DNA from: Atlantibacter sp. RC6
Lineage (GTDB): Bacteria > Pseudomonadota > Gammaproteobacteria > Enterobacterales > Enterobacteriaceae
Assembly (NCBI RefSeq): GCF_014193285.1
Contig: NZ_JACHZE010000001.1
Location: 558,001-622,000, forward strand
Reading direction: 5' to 3'
Length of the DNA stretch: 64,000 bases
The position numbers and the translations under genes were made by a program. Within the stretch, counting starts at the first letter, position 1. Each line of letters opens with the position of its first letter. Positions 36,126-46,823 of this stretch are shown here, in pieces. The notes under the pieces were generated by a model that searched no databases, had not been told where the DNA came from, and saw only the letters and a list, made by a program, of their open reading frames with translations.

Positions 36126-38033
36126 CTATCCACCGTTTTTTAACGACTCAAGGTATTCCCAACGTTCGAAAGCCGCCTCAAGCTCCTGCTCTGCGCTAGC
36201 CAGTTTTTCCAGCACACTTTGCGTGACGTCATGAGGTTGGTTAAAGAAGGATGCGTCGCTCACCTGCGATTGCAGGCTTTCCACTGCGGCTTCTAACTCT
36301 TCCATGCGTTGCGGCATCTGATCTAATTCGCGCTGCATGTTATAGCTTAGTTTGCTGCTGGCTCGTTTGACAGTTTCTGCTTTCGCAACCGCGACTTCGG
36401 GTTCTTTTTTTGCGACCGGCGCACGGGCGATGGCCGAGGAGGCCTGCTGCCCACGCGCATCGTGATAGCCGCCGACGTATTGTCCGATACGTCCTTCGCC
36501 TTCAAAGATCCAGCATTCCGTCACGGTGTTATCGACGAATTCACGGTCGTGGCTCACCAGCAGCACGGTTCCCTGATAGCTGTCGATCAGCTCTTCCAGT
36601 AATTCCAGGGTTTCGACATCCAGATCGTTGGTCGGTTCGTCAAGGATCAGCAGGTTGCTGGGTTTCAGAAAAAGACGCGCCAGCAGCAGGCGGTTGCGCT
36701 CTCCGCCTGACAGGGCGCGTACCGGCGTCATGGCGCGTTTCGGATGGAACAAGAAGTCCTGGAGATAACCCAGCACATGGCGCGGCTTGCCGTTGACCAT
36801 GACTTCCTGTTTGCCTTCCGCGAGGTTGTCCATCACGGTGCGCTCCGGGTCCAGCTCGGCGCGGTGCTGATCGAAATAGGCGATTTCCAGTTTGGTGCCC
36901 ACGTGAACACGTCCGCTATCAGCGTTAAGCTGACCGAGCATCAGTTTCAGCAGCGTGGTCTTGCCGCAGCCGTTGGGCCCGACCAGCGCGATTTTATCGC
37001 CGCGTTGCACCTGGGCGCTGAAGTTACGTACCAGGGTTTTGCCTTCAATGCCGTAATTCACGTCCTCAAGCTCAAAGACAATTTTGCCGGAGCGGGAGGC
37101 TTCTTCCACCTGCATTTTGGCGCTGCCCATCACTTCGCGGCGCTCGCTACGTTCGCGGCGCAGGCTTTTTAACGCGCGCACGCGGCCTTCGTTACGGGTG
37201 CGGCGCGCTTTAATACCCTGGCGGATCCAGACCTCTTCCTGGGCCAGCTTCTTATCAAACTCGGCGTTTTGCAGCTCTTCCACGCGCAGCGCTTCTTCTT
37301 TCTCCAGCAGGTATTGGTCGTAATCACCCGGGTATGAAACCAGCTTGCCGCGATCGAGATCGACAATCCGCGTTGCCATATTGCGAATAAATGAACGGTC
37401 GTGGGAGATAAAAATAATGCAGCCCTGGAAAGATTTTAAAAACCCTTCCAGCCAGTCGATGGTTTCGATATCCAGATGGTTCGTAGGCTCGTCGAGCAGC
37501 AGCACGCGCGGCCCGCTCACCAGCGCCCGGCCCAACGCCGCTTTACGCAGCCAACCGCCGGACAGCGCCGACAGCTCCATATCCGCATTCAGGCCAAGCT
37601 GCATCAGCACTTCGTTGATACGATTTTCCAGCTGCCACAAGCCATGGTGATCGAGCATCTCCTGCACCCGCGCCAGCTCGGCCAGATTTTTGTCGCTCGG
37701 ATCCTGCATCACCAGATGGGAAACATCGTGGTAACGCTTGAGATACTCCGCCTGCTCTTCGATACCTTCAGCGACGAAATCATACACGCTGCCGGTGATG
37801 TTGCGCGGCGGATCCTGTTGCAGGCGTGACACCACCAGATCCTGCTCGAAAATCAGCCGTCCATCGTCCAGCCCGACTTCACGGTTAAGGATCTTCATCA
37901 GGGTCGATTTACCGGCCCCGTTACGCCCCACCAGACAAACCCGTTCGTTGTCTTCAATGTGCAGTTCGGCGTTATCGAGAAGCGGTGCGTCGCTGTAAGA
38001 GAGCCACGCGCCATGCATACTGATTAATGACAT
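36126..38033 (-). CDS. uup: Uup, ABC-F ATPase
   Basis: A soluble ABC-F protein that binds ribosomes and branched DNA; loss raises transposon precise excision in E. coli. It has 635 residues, the E. coli length. Two ABC cassettes: Walker A GRNGAGKS at residues 36-43 with signature LSGGWLRKAALGRAL, and GPNGCGKTT near 353 with signature LSGGERNRLLLARLF. A charged linker joins them and a C-terminal coiled coil (about 550-635) binds DNA. It lies six bases after rlmKL. Confidence 0.97.
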   Translation of the reverse strand: MSLISMHGAWLSYSDAPLLDNAELHIEDNERVCLVGRNGAGKSTLMKILNREVGLDDGRLIFEQDLVVSRLQQDPPRNITGSVYDFVAEGIEEQAEYLKRYHDVSHLVMQDPSDKNLAELARVQEMLDHHGLWQLENRINEVLMQLGLNADMELSALSGGWLRKAALGRALVSGPRVLLLDEPTNHLDIETIDWLEGFLKSFQGCIIFISHDRSFIRNMATRIVDLDRGKLVSYPGDYDQYLLEKEEALRVEELQNAEFDKKLAQEEVWIRQGIKARRTRNEGRVRALKSLRRERSERREVMGSAKMQVEEASRSGKIVFELEDVNYGIEGKTLVRNFSAQVQRGDKIALVGPNGCGKTTLLKLMLGQLNADSGRVHVGTKLEIAYFDQHRAELDPERTVMDNLAEGKQEVMVNGKPRHVLGYLQDFLFHPKRAMTPVRALSGGERNRLLLARLFLKPSNLLILDEPTNDLDVETLELLEELIDSYQGTVLLVSHDREFVDNTVTECWIFEGEGRIGQYVGGYHDARGQQASSAIARAPVAKKEPEVAVAKAETVKRASSKLSYNMQRELDQMPQRMEELEAAVESLQSQVSDASFFNQPHDVTQSVLEKLASAEQELEAAFERWEYLESLKNGG

Positions 38034-38039
38034 AAATAA

Positions 38040-40157
38040 TTATTTCCCGGTCTCGTGAGTAACCAGCCAGCAGTTATGGATTTGGCGATTACGGGCAAAA
38101 TCTTGCGACAGCGTTTTCTCAGTAATTTCCTGCGCCTTCAGGCCCAGTTGCGCCAGTCCCGGTAGATCCATTTTGAAGCCGCGTTTGTTGTTGGAGAACA
38201 TAATGGTGCCCCCCGGCTTCAACAGGCGCTTGAGATCCTTCATTAACGTCAGATGATCGCGCTGAACGTCAAACGAGGCCTCCATACGTTTTGAGTTGGA
38301 GAACGTCGGCGGATCGATAAAGATCACGTCAAAGCGTTCGGTCGATTCCGCCAGCCAGCCCAGGCAGTCCGCCTGGATCAGCCGGTGATTGCGCCCGGTG
38401 AGGCCATTGAGACGCAGGTTGCGCTCCGCCCATTCCAGATAGGTACGCGACATATCCACCGTGGTAGTGCTTTTCGCCCCGCCCAGCCCGGCATGAACGC
38501 TGGCGCTGCCGGTGTAGGCGAACAGGTTGAGGAAGTCTTTATCTTTGCTCATCTGGCCCAGCATCCGGCGCGCGATACGGTGATCGAGAAACAGGCCGGT
38601 ATCCAGGTAATCGGTCAGGTTGACCCAGAAGCGCGCATTATATTCACGCACTTCCATAAACTCTTCTTTCTGGGCGACCTTCTGATACTGGCTGGCGCCT
38701 TTCTGGCGCTCGCGGGTTTTCAGCACCAGCTTGTTCGGTGCGATTTCCAGCACCTGGATGGTTGCGGCGATCACGTCAAACAGACGCTGACGCGCCTTGT
38801 TAGCGTCCACGGTTTTCGGCGGCGCGTACTCCTGAATCACGACCCAGTCAGCGTAGCGGTCCACCGCCACGTTATAATCCGGCAGGTCGGCATCATAGAG
38901 GCGGTAGCATTCAATCCCTTCCTGTTTCGCCCACTTATCCAGTTTTTTAAGATTCTTGCGCAAGCGGTTGGCGTAGTCTTCCGCAATACGTCCCTGCCCG
39001 CCTTCGCTGCTGCCTGCGGCCAGATGGTAGTTTTTCTGCACGCAATCCAGCGGGCCGTTTTTGGCTTTAAACTGGCGGTCGGCGCGCAGTTGCAGGCAAC
39101 TCAACAGTTCCGGCGAGGCACTGAACAGCGACAGATTCCAGCCGCCAAACTGCTGCTTCATGGCGCGGCCCAGCAGGCTGTGCAGGGCAATCAGCGCCGG
39201 TTCGCTTTCCAGACGCTCACCGTACGGCGGGTTGCTGATCACGGTGCCGAGCGGCCCTTTCGGCAGCGGGTTGGTCAGTTGCGCCACGTCGCTGACGCTA
39301 AAAGAGATAAGCTCGCCAAGGCCTGCGCGACGGGCGTTGCTGCGCGCCCGTTCGATTACGCGGGCGTCGTTATCCGAGCCGTAAAAACGCGATGGGTATT
39401 CGCTTAAACCCCGGCGCGCCCGCACCTGGGCATCCGTTTTCACGCTTTTCCAAATTTCGTCGTCATGCTTCGCCCAGCCGGTGAACCCCCAGCGGGTGCG
39501 ATGCAGGCCCGGCGCGCGATCGGTGGCGATCATCGCCGCTTCTATCAGTAACGTGCCGGAGCCGCACATCGGATCGATAAGCGGGGTGCCAGGCTGCCAG
39601 CCGGAGCGCTGAACAATTGCCGCCGCCAGAGTCTCTTTGATCGGTGCCTGGCCGGTGGCGTCGCGGTAGCCGCGCTGGTGCAGACCGTCACCGCTGAGAT
39701 CGAGCGCAATGCTGGCGGTTTCTTTATTCAGCCAGACGTTGATGCGCAGGTCCGGCTGCTCTTTATCAACGTTAGGACGCGGCAGGTTTTTACGGGTAAA
39801 GGCATCAACAATCGCGTCTTTGACCTTCAACGCGCCGTACTGGCTGTTGCGGATAGTGTCGTTTAAACCGCTGAAATGAACGGCAAACGTGGCGCCTGGC
39901 GCGAACATGGCGGTCCAGTCGATTGCCTGAACCCCAAGGTAAAGGTCGAGATCGCTGTAAACTTTGCATTCGCTAAGCGGCAGCAGAATGCGCGATGCCA
40001 GGCGGCTCCACATCAGGCTCGAGTAGAGCAGATGCGCGTCGCCTTCAAAATGCACGCCGCCCTGAACCACCTGAGCGTTCTGCGCCCCCAGGTTTTCCAG
40101 TTCGGTTTTTAACAGTTCTTCAAGGCCGCGCGCCGTACTGGCAAATAAAGCATTCAT
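38040..40157 (-). CDS. rlmKL: RlmKL, fused 23S rRNA m7G2069/m2G2445 methyltransferase
   Basis: A natural fusion of two rRNA methyltransferases. From [16 protein letters not shown] it has 705 residues (E. coli 702). The N-terminal half (THUMP domain plus RlmL methyltransferase) carries [14 protein letters not shown] and SNPPYGERL for m2G2445. The C-terminal half (RlmK) carries [16 protein letters not shown] and [13 protein letters not shown] for m7G2069. An in-frame ATG five codons upstream is set aside to match the family start. It heads an apparent rlmKL-uup-pqiABC run. Confidence 0.97.
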   Translation of the reverse strand: MNALFASTARGLEELLKTELENLGAQNAQVVQGGVHFEGDAHLLYSSLMWSRLASRILLPLSECKVYSDLDLYLGVQAIDWTAMFAPGATFAVHFSGLNDTIRNSQYGALKVKDAIVDAFTRKNLPRPNVDKEQPDLRINVWLNKETASIALDLSGDGLHQRGYRDATGQAPIKETLAAAIVQRSGWQPGTPLIDPMCGSGTLLIEAAMIATDRAPGLHRTRWGFTGWAKHDDEIWKSVKTDAQVRARRGLSEYPSRFYGSDNDARVIERARSNARRAGLGELISFSVSDVAQLTNPLPKGPLGTVISNPPYGERLESEPALIALHSLLGRAMKQQFGGWNLSLFSASPELLSCLQLRADRQFKAKNGPLDCVQKNYHLAAGSSEGGQGRIAEDYANRLRKNLKKLDKWAKQEGIECYRLYDADLPDYNVAVDRYADWVVIQEYAPPKTVDANKARQRLFDVIAATIQVLEIAPNKLVLKTRERQKGASQYQKVAQKEEFMEVREYNARFWVNLTDYLDTGLFLDHRIARRMLGQMSKDKDFLNLFAYTGSASVHAGLGGAKSTTTVDMSRTYLEWAERNLRLNGLTGRNHRLIQADCLGWLAESTERFDVIFIDPPTFSNSKRMEASFDVQRDHLTLMKDLKRLLKPGGTIMFSNNKRGFKMDLPGLAQLGLKAQEITEKTLSQDFARNRQIHNCWLVTHETGK

Positions 40158-40269
40158 ATCGTCACTTATCACTTAAGAAAATTGTTGCGCATTATAGCCA
40201 ATCCGCCCCGCATGTCATAAAGTTGCCCTTCTATTTCTTCATCTTCTATGACTTTTCAGGGAGTGCGCA

Positions 40270-41382
40270 GTGGTCTTTTTATCTCGTCTGGCAGTTCATC
40301 CGGTTAAATCCATGCGCGGCATTCAACTCTCTCATGCACAGGTAAGTTTAAGCGGGCTGGCGTTCGATCGCATTTTCATGGTGACAGAAACTGACGGCAC
40401 CTTTATTACCGCGCGTCAGTATCCGCAAATGGTGCTGTTTTCCCCGGCGATAATGCATGACGGTTTACATCTGCGCGCGCCGGACGGCAGTAGCGCGATG
40501 GTGCGTTATAGCGATTTTGCCGCTGCCGCCGCGCCGACAGAGGTGTGGGGCAACCACTTCACTGCGCGGGTCGCCCCACAGGCAATTAACCAGTGGCTGA
40601 GCGGATTTTTCTCCCGCGAGGTGCAACTGCGCTGGGTGGGGCCTGAACTGACCCGCCGGGTGAAGCGCCATGAGGCAGTGCCGCTCTCTTTCGCGGACGG
40701 CTATCCTTTTTTACTGGCCAATGAAGCCTCTCTGCGCGATTTGCAACAACGCTGCCCGGCCAGCGTCAAAATGACCCAGTTCAGACCCAATCTCGTGATT
40801 GCTGGCGCTCAGGCCTGGGAAGAAGACACATGGGAGGTGATTCGCATCGGCGGCGTGACCTTTGATGTTGCCAAACCCTGTAGCCGCTGCATTTTTACCA
40901 CCGTCAGCCCGGAGCGCGGTAAGAAGCATCCCTCCGGAGAACCGCTGGCGACGTTGCAGTCGTTCCGCACAGCCCAGGATGAGAGCGGCGATGTGGATTT
41001 TGGCCAGAATCTGATCGCCCGTGAGAGCGGCATTATTCACGTTGGCGATGAAGTGGAAATCCTGAAAACTAAACCGGCGCGGGTATACGGCCCGGGCGAG
41101 GTCGTGGAGGCGATTGAGGTAGAAACCGCGCCGCAAAGCGCCGTGGCGATCACCTGGCAGGGGGCGACGTTTAACGGCAACAATCAGCAAATCCTGCTGG
41201 AACAGTTAGAGCAGCAAGGCATCCGCGTTCCCTACTCGTGCCGGGCCGGTATCTGCGGAAGCTGTCGGATTCGTTTAGTTGACGGGGAAGTGAAAGCGCT
41301 GAAACAGAGCGCCATTGGCGACGATGGCACCATCCTGTGCTGTAGCTGCATTCCGGTTGGAGCCGTAACGCTGGATCGCTAA
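40270..41382 (+). CDS. ycbX: YcbX, MOSC-ferredoxin N-hydroxylated-compound reductase
   Basis: A molybdenum-cofactor enzyme that reduces N-hydroxylated base analogues such as 6-hydroxylaminopurine in E. coli. It starts at GTG ([16 protein letters not shown]) and has 370 residues (E. coli 369). The MOSC N and MOSC domains occupy about 1-265, with [15 protein letters not shown] carrying the likely Mo-ligand Cys. A plant-type [2Fe-2S] ferredoxin domain follows, with CRAGICGSC and CCSC. The 3' end overlaps convergent zapC by four bases. Confidence 0.96.
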   Translation: MVFLSRLAVHPVKSMRGIQLSHAQVSLSGLAFDRIFMVTETDGTFITARQYPQMVLFSPAIMHDGLHLRAPDGSSAMVRYSDFAAAAAPTEVWGNHFTARVAPQAINQWLSGFFSREVQLRWVGPELTRRVKRHEAVPLSFADGYPFLLANEASLRDLQQRCPASVKMTQFRPNLVIAGAQAWEEDTWEVIRIGGVTFDVAKPCSRCIFTTVSPERGKKHPSGEPLATLQSFRTAQDESGDVDFGQNLIARESGIIHVGDEVEILKTKPARVYGPGEVVEAIEVETAPQSAVAITWQGATFNGNNQQILLEQLEQQGIRVPYSCRAGICGSCRIRLVDGEVKALKQSAIGDDGTILCCSCIPVGAVTLDR

Positions 41383-41924
41383 ACAGCCTGATCGAGACTC
41401 AGGCTCTGCGCCACTGGCTGCGGTCTGAGTCTGTCGTTCATGATTTTAATCGCATCACCCAGCTGCATAGTGCGCCCGGCCAACGTTAAACCGGGTTGCG
41501 CCAGCAGGCACAGCGCCGCGTTGTCGCCCGGCTCCACCACCAGCAGGTTAACGCTCTCCTGGGTATCGCTTAAATACACGCAGGCCGGGTCGCCGCACAG
41601 CGGCTGCCAGTCATCATGATGGGAGAGAAAGTGCCAGCTTTTCGGCATCTGCGGTTTCAGGAAGCGAATCGCCACCAGCGCGTTCAATACCAGTTCGGCA
41701 CGTTGATCTTTAGATAATGGCAAATCCCGGCATTTTTCTTCGAAGGTGAAATAAAGCGCAGCGTCATCAACACAAAAACCGCTGGAGGCAAAGGCGTCGG
41801 GGGTGAGCATTTTACGGGCGAAGCGCGAGCGGAATAGCATGCCATTAGCCAGGTCGAGCATCATTCTGTCGTGCTCGTCGTCATAATACCAATGCCAGTT
41901 ATCGTCCGGTTTAATGCGCATCAT
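41379..41924 (-). CDS. zapC: ZapC, FtsZ-ring stabiliser
   Basis: A cytoplasmic cell-division factor that promotes FtsZ bundling. It has 181 residues (E. coli 180), starting [25 protein letters not shown]. The two ATG codons at the start are equivalent. The C terminus ends in SLDQAV. No catalytic motif is expected. It follows pyrD on the same strand with a terminator between them. Confidence 0.95.
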   Translation of the reverse strand: MMRIKPDDNWHWYYDDEHDRMMLDLANGMLFRSRFARKMLTPDAFASSGFCVDDAALYFTFEEKCRDLPLSKDQRAELVLNALVAIRFLKPQMPKSWHFLSHHDDWQPLCGDPACVYLSDTQESVNLLVVEPGDNAALCLLAQPGLTLAGRTMQLGDAIKIMNDRLRPQPVAQSLSLDQAV

Positions 41925-42033
41925 TTTTTCCCCACATCTGCCAGCGACGAAATATCATCCTTTTTGCCGCTTCGTTTAAAACCCTAATAAAGAAAAGACT
42001 AAAATGTCTAAATTAGCAACTGCGCCCGAATAT

Positions 42034-42067
42034 AAAACAACCAGGGCTCAAAATAAAGCCCTGGTTG
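42034..42067 (-). terminator. Terminator of pyrD
   Basis: CAACCAGGGCT (42038-42048) and AGCCCTGGTTG (42057-42067) form a perfect 11-bp stem; on the minus strand it is followed by TTTTAT. Confidence 0.92.
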
Positions 42068-42084
42068 TCTGTAAGTCAAAAAGC

Positions 42085-43095
42085 TTAGATATGGGTTACG
42101 ATTTCTTTAATCAGCGGCGGGCCTTTAAAAATAAAGCCAGAATAAATTTGAATCAGCGTTGCGCCTGCCGCCATCTTCTCGCGCGCCGCCATCAGAGAAT
42201 CAATCCCACCGACGCCGATAATGGGCAGTCGGCCATTTAATTCCTGAGATAACAGACGAATAATTTCGGTGCTTTTTAATTGCAATGGACGGCCGCTTAA
42301 CCCACCCATCTCCTGGCTGTGTTTCATTCCCTCAACCAGCGATCTGTCGAGCGTGGTATTGGTGGCGATAACCCCATCAATATTATGGCGAACTAAACTG
42401 TCGGCCACCTGGATCAATTCTTCCAGAGAAAGATCCGGCGCGATCTTCACCGCCACAGGAACATATTTATGATGTTGTTTTTGCAGTTCTTGTTGCTTAT
42501 TTTTTATCGCGCTCAAAAGATCGTCCAGCGCTTCGCCATATTGCAGCGAGCGTAAACCCGGGGTATTTGGCGAAGAAATATTGATCGCGATATATCCGGC
42601 ATACGGATAAACTTTATCCATACAGATCAAATAGTCATCTTTACCCTGCTCTACCGGGGTGTCTTTATTTTTGCCGATATTAATCCCCAGCACGCCGTCA
42701 AAATGGGCTTTCTTGACGTTCTCAACCAGGTTGTCGACGCCCAGATTGTTGAAGCCCATGCGGTTGATCAACCCTTCGGCTTCCACCAGGCGGAAGATCC
42801 TTGGCTTATCGTTGCCCGGTTGCGGACGTGGCGTCACGGTGCCAATCTCGATCGATCCAAAACCCATCGCGCCCAACGCGTCAATGCATTCGCCATTTTT
42901 ATCCAGCCCTGCCGCCAGACCCAGCGGGTTTTTAAACGTCAGCCCCATGCAGGAAACCGGTTTTTCCGGTACGCGCTGGCGCACCAGCCGCTCAAATGGC
43001 GTACCGGTAATGCGGCGCAGTTGCTGGAAGGTCATTTCATGAGCGCGCTCTGGATCGAGCTGAAAAAGGGCTTTACGAACGAAGGGGTAGTACAT
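42085..43095 (-). CDS. pyrD: PyrD, quinone-dependent dihydroorotate dehydrogenase
   Basis: Class 2, membrane-associated FMN enzyme that oxidises dihydroorotate to orotate in pyrimidine synthesis. It has 336 residues, the E. coli length. The N-terminal amphipathic region ([21 protein letters not shown]) docks to membrane and quinone. FMN/substrate residues are visible in [20 protein letters not shown], in [11 protein letters not shown] with the catalytic Ser, and in GVGGIDS. Control is shown by a PurR box and a leader hairpin directly before the ribosome site. Confidence 0.98.
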   Translation of the reverse strand: MYYPFVRKALFQLDPERAHEMTFQQLRRITGTPFERLVRQRVPEKPVSCMGLTFKNPLGLAAGLDKNGECIDALGAMGFGSIEIGTVTPRPQPGNDKPRIFRLVEAEGLINRMGFNNLGVDNLVENVKKAHFDGVLGINIGKNKDTPVEQGKDDYLICMDKVYPYAGYIAINISSPNTPGLRSLQYGEALDDLLSAIKNKQQELQKQHHKYVPVAVKIAPDLSLEELIQVADSLVRHNIDGVIATNTTLDRSLVEGMKHSQEMGGLSGRPLQLKSTEIIRLLSQELNGRLPIIGVGGIDSLMAAREKMAAGATLIQIYSGFIFKGPPLIKEIVTHI

Positions 43096-43100
43096 GAACT

Positions 43101-43194
43101 CTCCTGGATTCCCGGTATGCAGACCGGGGCGCTATTATCCGTGAATGCGCTCACAAAGTGAATTGACTTGTGGCAAAAAAGCAATCGTTTTCCA
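43101..43194 (-). promoter_or_regulatory. pyrD control region: promoter, leader hairpin, PurR box
   Basis: On the minus strand, -35 TTCACT (43157-43162) is 17 bp from -10 GATAAT (43134-43139). Transcription should start in the following GCGCCCCGG. CCCGGT and ACCGGG (43111-43128) form a hairpin just before the AGGAG at 43101-43105. In E. coli CTP-dependent start choice decides whether this hairpin forms and blocks translation. A PurR-like box with core GCAATCGTTTTC is at 43179-43194. Confidence 0.82.
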
Positions 43195-43330
43195 ATAGCT
43201 GGGTGATTTATGCGAAATTCGGCATTGCTCCGACAGAAAAATCAGTTAGCCGCGGGAAGCGGCTCTGCGACACTGGGCTAATTGTTATTAATGTTACCAA
43301 CTTGAAAATCAATGGTTATAAGGAGCTGTC

Positions 43331-43906
43331 ATGCGCATTATCACCCTGGCCGGTAGCCCTCGCTTTCCTTCTCGCTCCAGCGCGTTATTAGAATATGCCC
43401 GCGATCGGCTTAGCGCGCAGGATGTGGAGGTTTATCACTGGCATCTGCAAAATTTTGCGCCGGAGGATCTGATTTATGCCCGTTTCGATAGCCCGGCATT
43501 AAAAACCTTTAACGCACAACTGGCGGAGGCCGACGGGCTGATCGTGGCGACGCCGGTTTACAAAGCCTCGTTTGCGGGCGCATTAAAGACGCTGCTGGAT
43601 TTATTGCCCGAGCGGGCGCTGGAGAAAAAAGTAGTTTTACCGCTGGCGACGGGCGGCAGCGTGGCGCATCTGCTGGCGGTGGATTACGCGCTGAAACCGG
43701 TATTAAATGCCCTGAAAGCGCAGGAGATCCTGCACGGCGTTTACGCCGATGACAGCCAGGTACTGGATTATCAGCACAAGCCGGTATTTAGCGCGAATTT
43801 GCAGCATCGGCTCGACGACGCGCTGGATACGTTCTGGCAGGCGTTACACCGTCACGACACGTCTCATCTGGCGCTTAAATGGCCGGAAAACTCGCTGTCG
43901 GCATAA
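43331..43906 (+). CDS. ssuE: SsuE, NADPH-dependent FMN reductase
   Basis: Supplies FMNH2 to the alkanesulfonate monooxygenase SsuD in sulfur scavenging. It has 191 residues, E. coli length, with the flavodoxin-like FMN loop [11 protein letters not shown] at the N terminus and [14 protein letters not shown]. The tyrosine of the inserted pi-helix (VDYALKPVL, Tyr119 counting Met) that marks two-component reductases is present. The start follows AAGGAG. In E. coli it heads ssuEADCB; here no ssuADCB follows: a terminator and pepN come within 37 bp, so its partner genes are absent or elsewhere. Confidence 0.95.
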   Translation: MRIITLAGSPRFPSRSSALLEYARDRLSAQDVEVYHWHLQNFAPEDLIYARFDSPALKTFNAQLAEADGLIVATPVYKASFAGALKTLLDLLPERALEKKVVLPLATGGSVAHLLAVDYALKPVLNALKAQEILHGVYADDSQVLDYQHKPVFSANLQHRLDDALDTFWQALHRHDTSHLALKWPENSLSA

Positions 43907-43908
43907 CG

Positions 43909-43938
43909 AAAAACGCCCTTCCCGATGGAAGGGCGTTT
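43909..43938. terminator. Bidirectional terminator between ssuE and pepN
   Basis: AAACGCCCTTCC and GGAAGGGCGTTT form a perfect 12-bp stem around CGAT. The better T-run is on the minus strand, for pepN. Confidence 0.92.
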
Positions 43939-43943
43939 GGTTA

Positions 43944-46556
43944 TCAGGCAAGCGCTTTGGTGATTTTCTCGAACAAGTCCCCGGAGAGATTCGGCAACGC
44001 TTTCAGCTGCTCAAGCGCCGCGCGCATCAGCTGCTGGCGATTTTCATCGTAGCGCTTCAGGCGAATCAGCGGTTCGATCAGGCGTGACGCCACCTGCGGG
44101 TTACGGCTGTTGAGTTCGGTGAGCATTTCCACCATAAACTGGTAGCCGCTGCCGTCCGCCGCATGGAATGCCAGCGGGTTATGCATGGCGAAGGCGCCAA
44201 TCAGCGCGCGGATGCGGTTCGGATTGCTCATACTGAACGAGCGGTGATTAAGCAGCGAGCGCACCGTAGAAAGAACATTTTCCGCCGGGCTGATCGCTTG
44301 CAGCATCAGCCATTTATCCATCACCAGTCCGTCCTGATGCCACTTCTCATCATACTCCGCCAGCAGCGCTTCACGGCACGGCAGCTGCGCCACAACCGCT
44401 GCCGACAGTGCGGCAATCGCGTCGGTCATATTGTCCGCCTGGTGATACTGAGCGGTGATCAGCGTATCGGCCAGCTCCGCGTCACCAAACGCCAGATAGT
44501 GCAGGCAGGTATTACGCAGCGCACGTTTGCCGATATCGGCATGTTCGATGCGATACCCGTCGAGTTTATTGGCGTTGTACACCGCTAAAAACTCATCTGC
44601 CAGTTCGGTCGCCAGCGTGCGAGTTAACGCGCCATGCACCGCGGCAATCGCCAGCGGATCGATAATGTCAAACAGCTCGGCAATCTCGTTTTGCGATGGC
44701 AGGGTCAGAATTTCCGCCGCCAGTGCCGGATCGATCCGCGCATCCAGCAGGATGGCGCGGAAGGCATCCGCCACGTGCAACGGCAGCGACAGCGGCTGGC
44801 CCTGCTGCTGGCGGGCGACGTTCAGTTTGATGTGGGTCGCCAGCAGGCTTTGCGCCGCATCCCAACGGGAGAAATCATTGCGGGCATGGCGCATCAGGAA
44901 GGTTAACTGCTGATCGCTCCACTTATACTCCAGTTTCACCGGGGCGGAGAATTCGCGCAGCAGCGACGGCACTGGCTGGAAGTACACTTTATCAAACACA
45001 AAGGTCTGCTCGGCCTGAGTCAGATTCAGTACGTGGTGCACCGGATGACCGTTGTATTGCAGCGGGATCACCTTGCCTTCGTTATCGTATAGCTCGATAT
45101 CAAACGGAATATGCAGCGGATGCTTTTCAGTTTGCTCTGCGGTGGGCGGCGTTCTCTGACTGATGGTCAGGGTATATTGTTCAGTTTCCGGATTGTAATC
45201 ATCCTGAACGCTCACCACCGGCGTACCGGCCTGGCTGTACCAGCGGCGGAAATGGGATAAATCGACATTCGACGCATCCTCCATCGCCTGCACGAAGTCG
45301 TCGCAGGTCGCCGCGCTGCCATCATGACGCTCGAAATAGAGCTGCATTCCCTTCTGAAAATTCTCTTCACCCAGCAGGGTGTGCAGCATGCGGATCACTT
45401 CCGAACCTTTCTCATACACCGTCAGGGTATAGAAGTTATTCATCTCAATAACTTTATCCGGGCGGATCGGGTGCGCCATCGGGCTGGCGTCTTCCGCAAA
45501 CTGCATGGCGCGCATGGTGCGTACATTATTGATGCGGTTAACCGCGCGGGAACCCAAATCGGAGCTGAACTCCTGATCGCGGAACACCGTCAGCCCCTCT
45601 TTCAGGCTGAGCTGGAACCAGTCGCGGCAGGTCACGCGGTTGCCGGTCCAGTTGTGGAAATACTCATGGCCAATCACGCGTTCGATATTGAGATAGTCTT
45701 TATCGGTGGCGGTTTCGGCACGCGCCAGCACGAATTTGGAGTTAAAGATGTTGAGACCTTTATTCTCCATCGCGCCCATATTGAAGAAATCTACGGCGAC
45801 GATCATGTAGATATCTAAGTCATATTCCAGACCGAAGCGCGTTTCATCCCACTTCATGGAATTCTTCAAGGAGGTCATCGCCCAGGGCGCGCGATCGACA
45901 TTGCCACGGTCGACATACAATTCCAGCGCCACTTCACGCCCGGAACGGGTGGTGAACGTATCGCGCAACACGTCGAAATCCCCCGCCACCAGCGCAAACA
46001 GGTAGCATGGTTTTGGGAACGGGTCCTGCCACTCAACCCAGTGGCGGCCGTTTTCCAGTTCCCCCTGCCCTACGCGGTTGCCGTTGGACAGCAGATAAGG
46101 ATATTGGGTTTTATTCGCGATAATTTTGGTGGTGAAGCGCGCCAGAACATCCGGGCGATCCAGATACCAGGTAATGTGCCGGAAGCCTTCGGCCTCGCAT
46201 TGGGTACACAGCGCGTCGCCTGACTGATACAGCCCCTCAAGGGCAGTGTTCGCCGCCGGGCTGATTTCATTGACGATTTTCAGGGTAAAGCGGGCGGGCA
46301 ACTGCTCGATAATCAGGGCATTATCTTCTAAGCGATAATGGGGCCATGCTTCATCATTCACTTCGAGAGAGATGAGCGTTAAAGATTCGCCATCCAGGCG
46401 TAGCGGCGCATCCGACGCCTGCGGGCGATTCACCTGACTTACCGCCGTCACGCGCGTTTTTTGCGCGTCCAGCTCAAAGGTTAAATCGATGTCGCTGATG
46501 AAATAATCCGGCGCGCGATAATCGTGGCGGTATTTGGCTTGTGGCAATTGAGTCAT
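43944..46556 (-). CDS. pepN: PepN, aminopeptidase N
   Basis: A cytosolic M1-family zinc aminopeptidase, the main broad-specificity one in E. coli. From MTQLPQAKYRHDYRAP it has 870 residues, identical in length. The exopeptidase motif GAMENKG and the zinc site HEYFHNWTGNRVTCRDWFQL, with the third ligand Glu in LKEGLTVFRD, are intact. A 44-codon in-frame upstream extension has no family resemblance and is rejected. It is divergent from pncB. Confidence 0.98.
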   Translation of the reverse strand: MTQLPQAKYRHDYRAPDYFISDIDLTFELDAQKTRVTAVSQVNRPQASDAPLRLDGESLTLISLEVNDEAWPHYRLEDNALIIEQLPARFTLKIVNEISPAANTALEGLYQSGDALCTQCEAEGFRHITWYLDRPDVLARFTTKIIANKTQYPYLLSNGNRVGQGELENGRHWVEWQDPFPKPCYLFALVAGDFDVLRDTFTTRSGREVALELYVDRGNVDRAPWAMTSLKNSMKWDETRFGLEYDLDIYMIVAVDFFNMGAMENKGLNIFNSKFVLARAETATDKDYLNIERVIGHEYFHNWTGNRVTCRDWFQLSLKEGLTVFRDQEFSSDLGSRAVNRINNVRTMRAMQFAEDASPMAHPIRPDKVIEMNNFYTLTVYEKGSEVIRMLHTLLGEENFQKGMQLYFERHDGSAATCDDFVQAMEDASNVDLSHFRRWYSQAGTPVVSVQDDYNPETEQYTLTISQRTPPTAEQTEKHPLHIPFDIELYDNEGKVIPLQYNGHPVHHVLNLTQAEQTFVFDKVYFQPVPSLLREFSAPVKLEYKWSDQQLTFLMRHARNDFSRWDAAQSLLATHIKLNVARQQQGQPLSLPLHVADAFRAILLDARIDPALAAEILTLPSQNEIAELFDIIDPLAIAAVHGALTRTLATELADEFLAVYNANKLDGYRIEHADIGKRALRNTCLHYLAFGDAELADTLITAQYHQADNMTDAIAALSAAVVAQLPCREALLAEYDEKWHQDGLVMDKWLMLQAISPAENVLSTVRSLLNHRSFSMSNPNRIRALIGAFAMHNPLAFHAADGSGYQFMVEMLTELNSRNPQVASRLIEPLIRLKRYDENRQQLMRAALEQLKALPNLSGDLFEKITKALA

Positions 46557-46823
46557 AGAAACCTTATCCATCGTCCGTAGAGTATTGTGCTTCAGTCTAT
46601 TCTCGTTGCGAAAATGTTGCCATGCAGAATCTTTATCTTTTCTGGCGGTGTAACGCCTTTTGCTACATCCAGATAACATGCGGCACAAAATGCGCTCGAC
46701 CCGACCGGTGTGTTATGTTGTGATCCTGCTTCAATAAACGGATAATCAGGGTATACTCCTGCGACTTTATCTGCTTTCGCTAGCCCAGGAAACGCGCCTG
46801 TTAGAGGATGTCGGTTACGCGCC

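Noticed and set aside
42004-42240. Small open frame in the zapC-pyrD gap running into pyrD antisense
   Set aside because: It crosses the pyrD terminator hairpin, lacks a ribosome site and shows no family likeness.
46557-46823. NadR operator before pncB
   Set aside because: No convincing TGTTTA-N6-TAAACA type repeat was found by eye.
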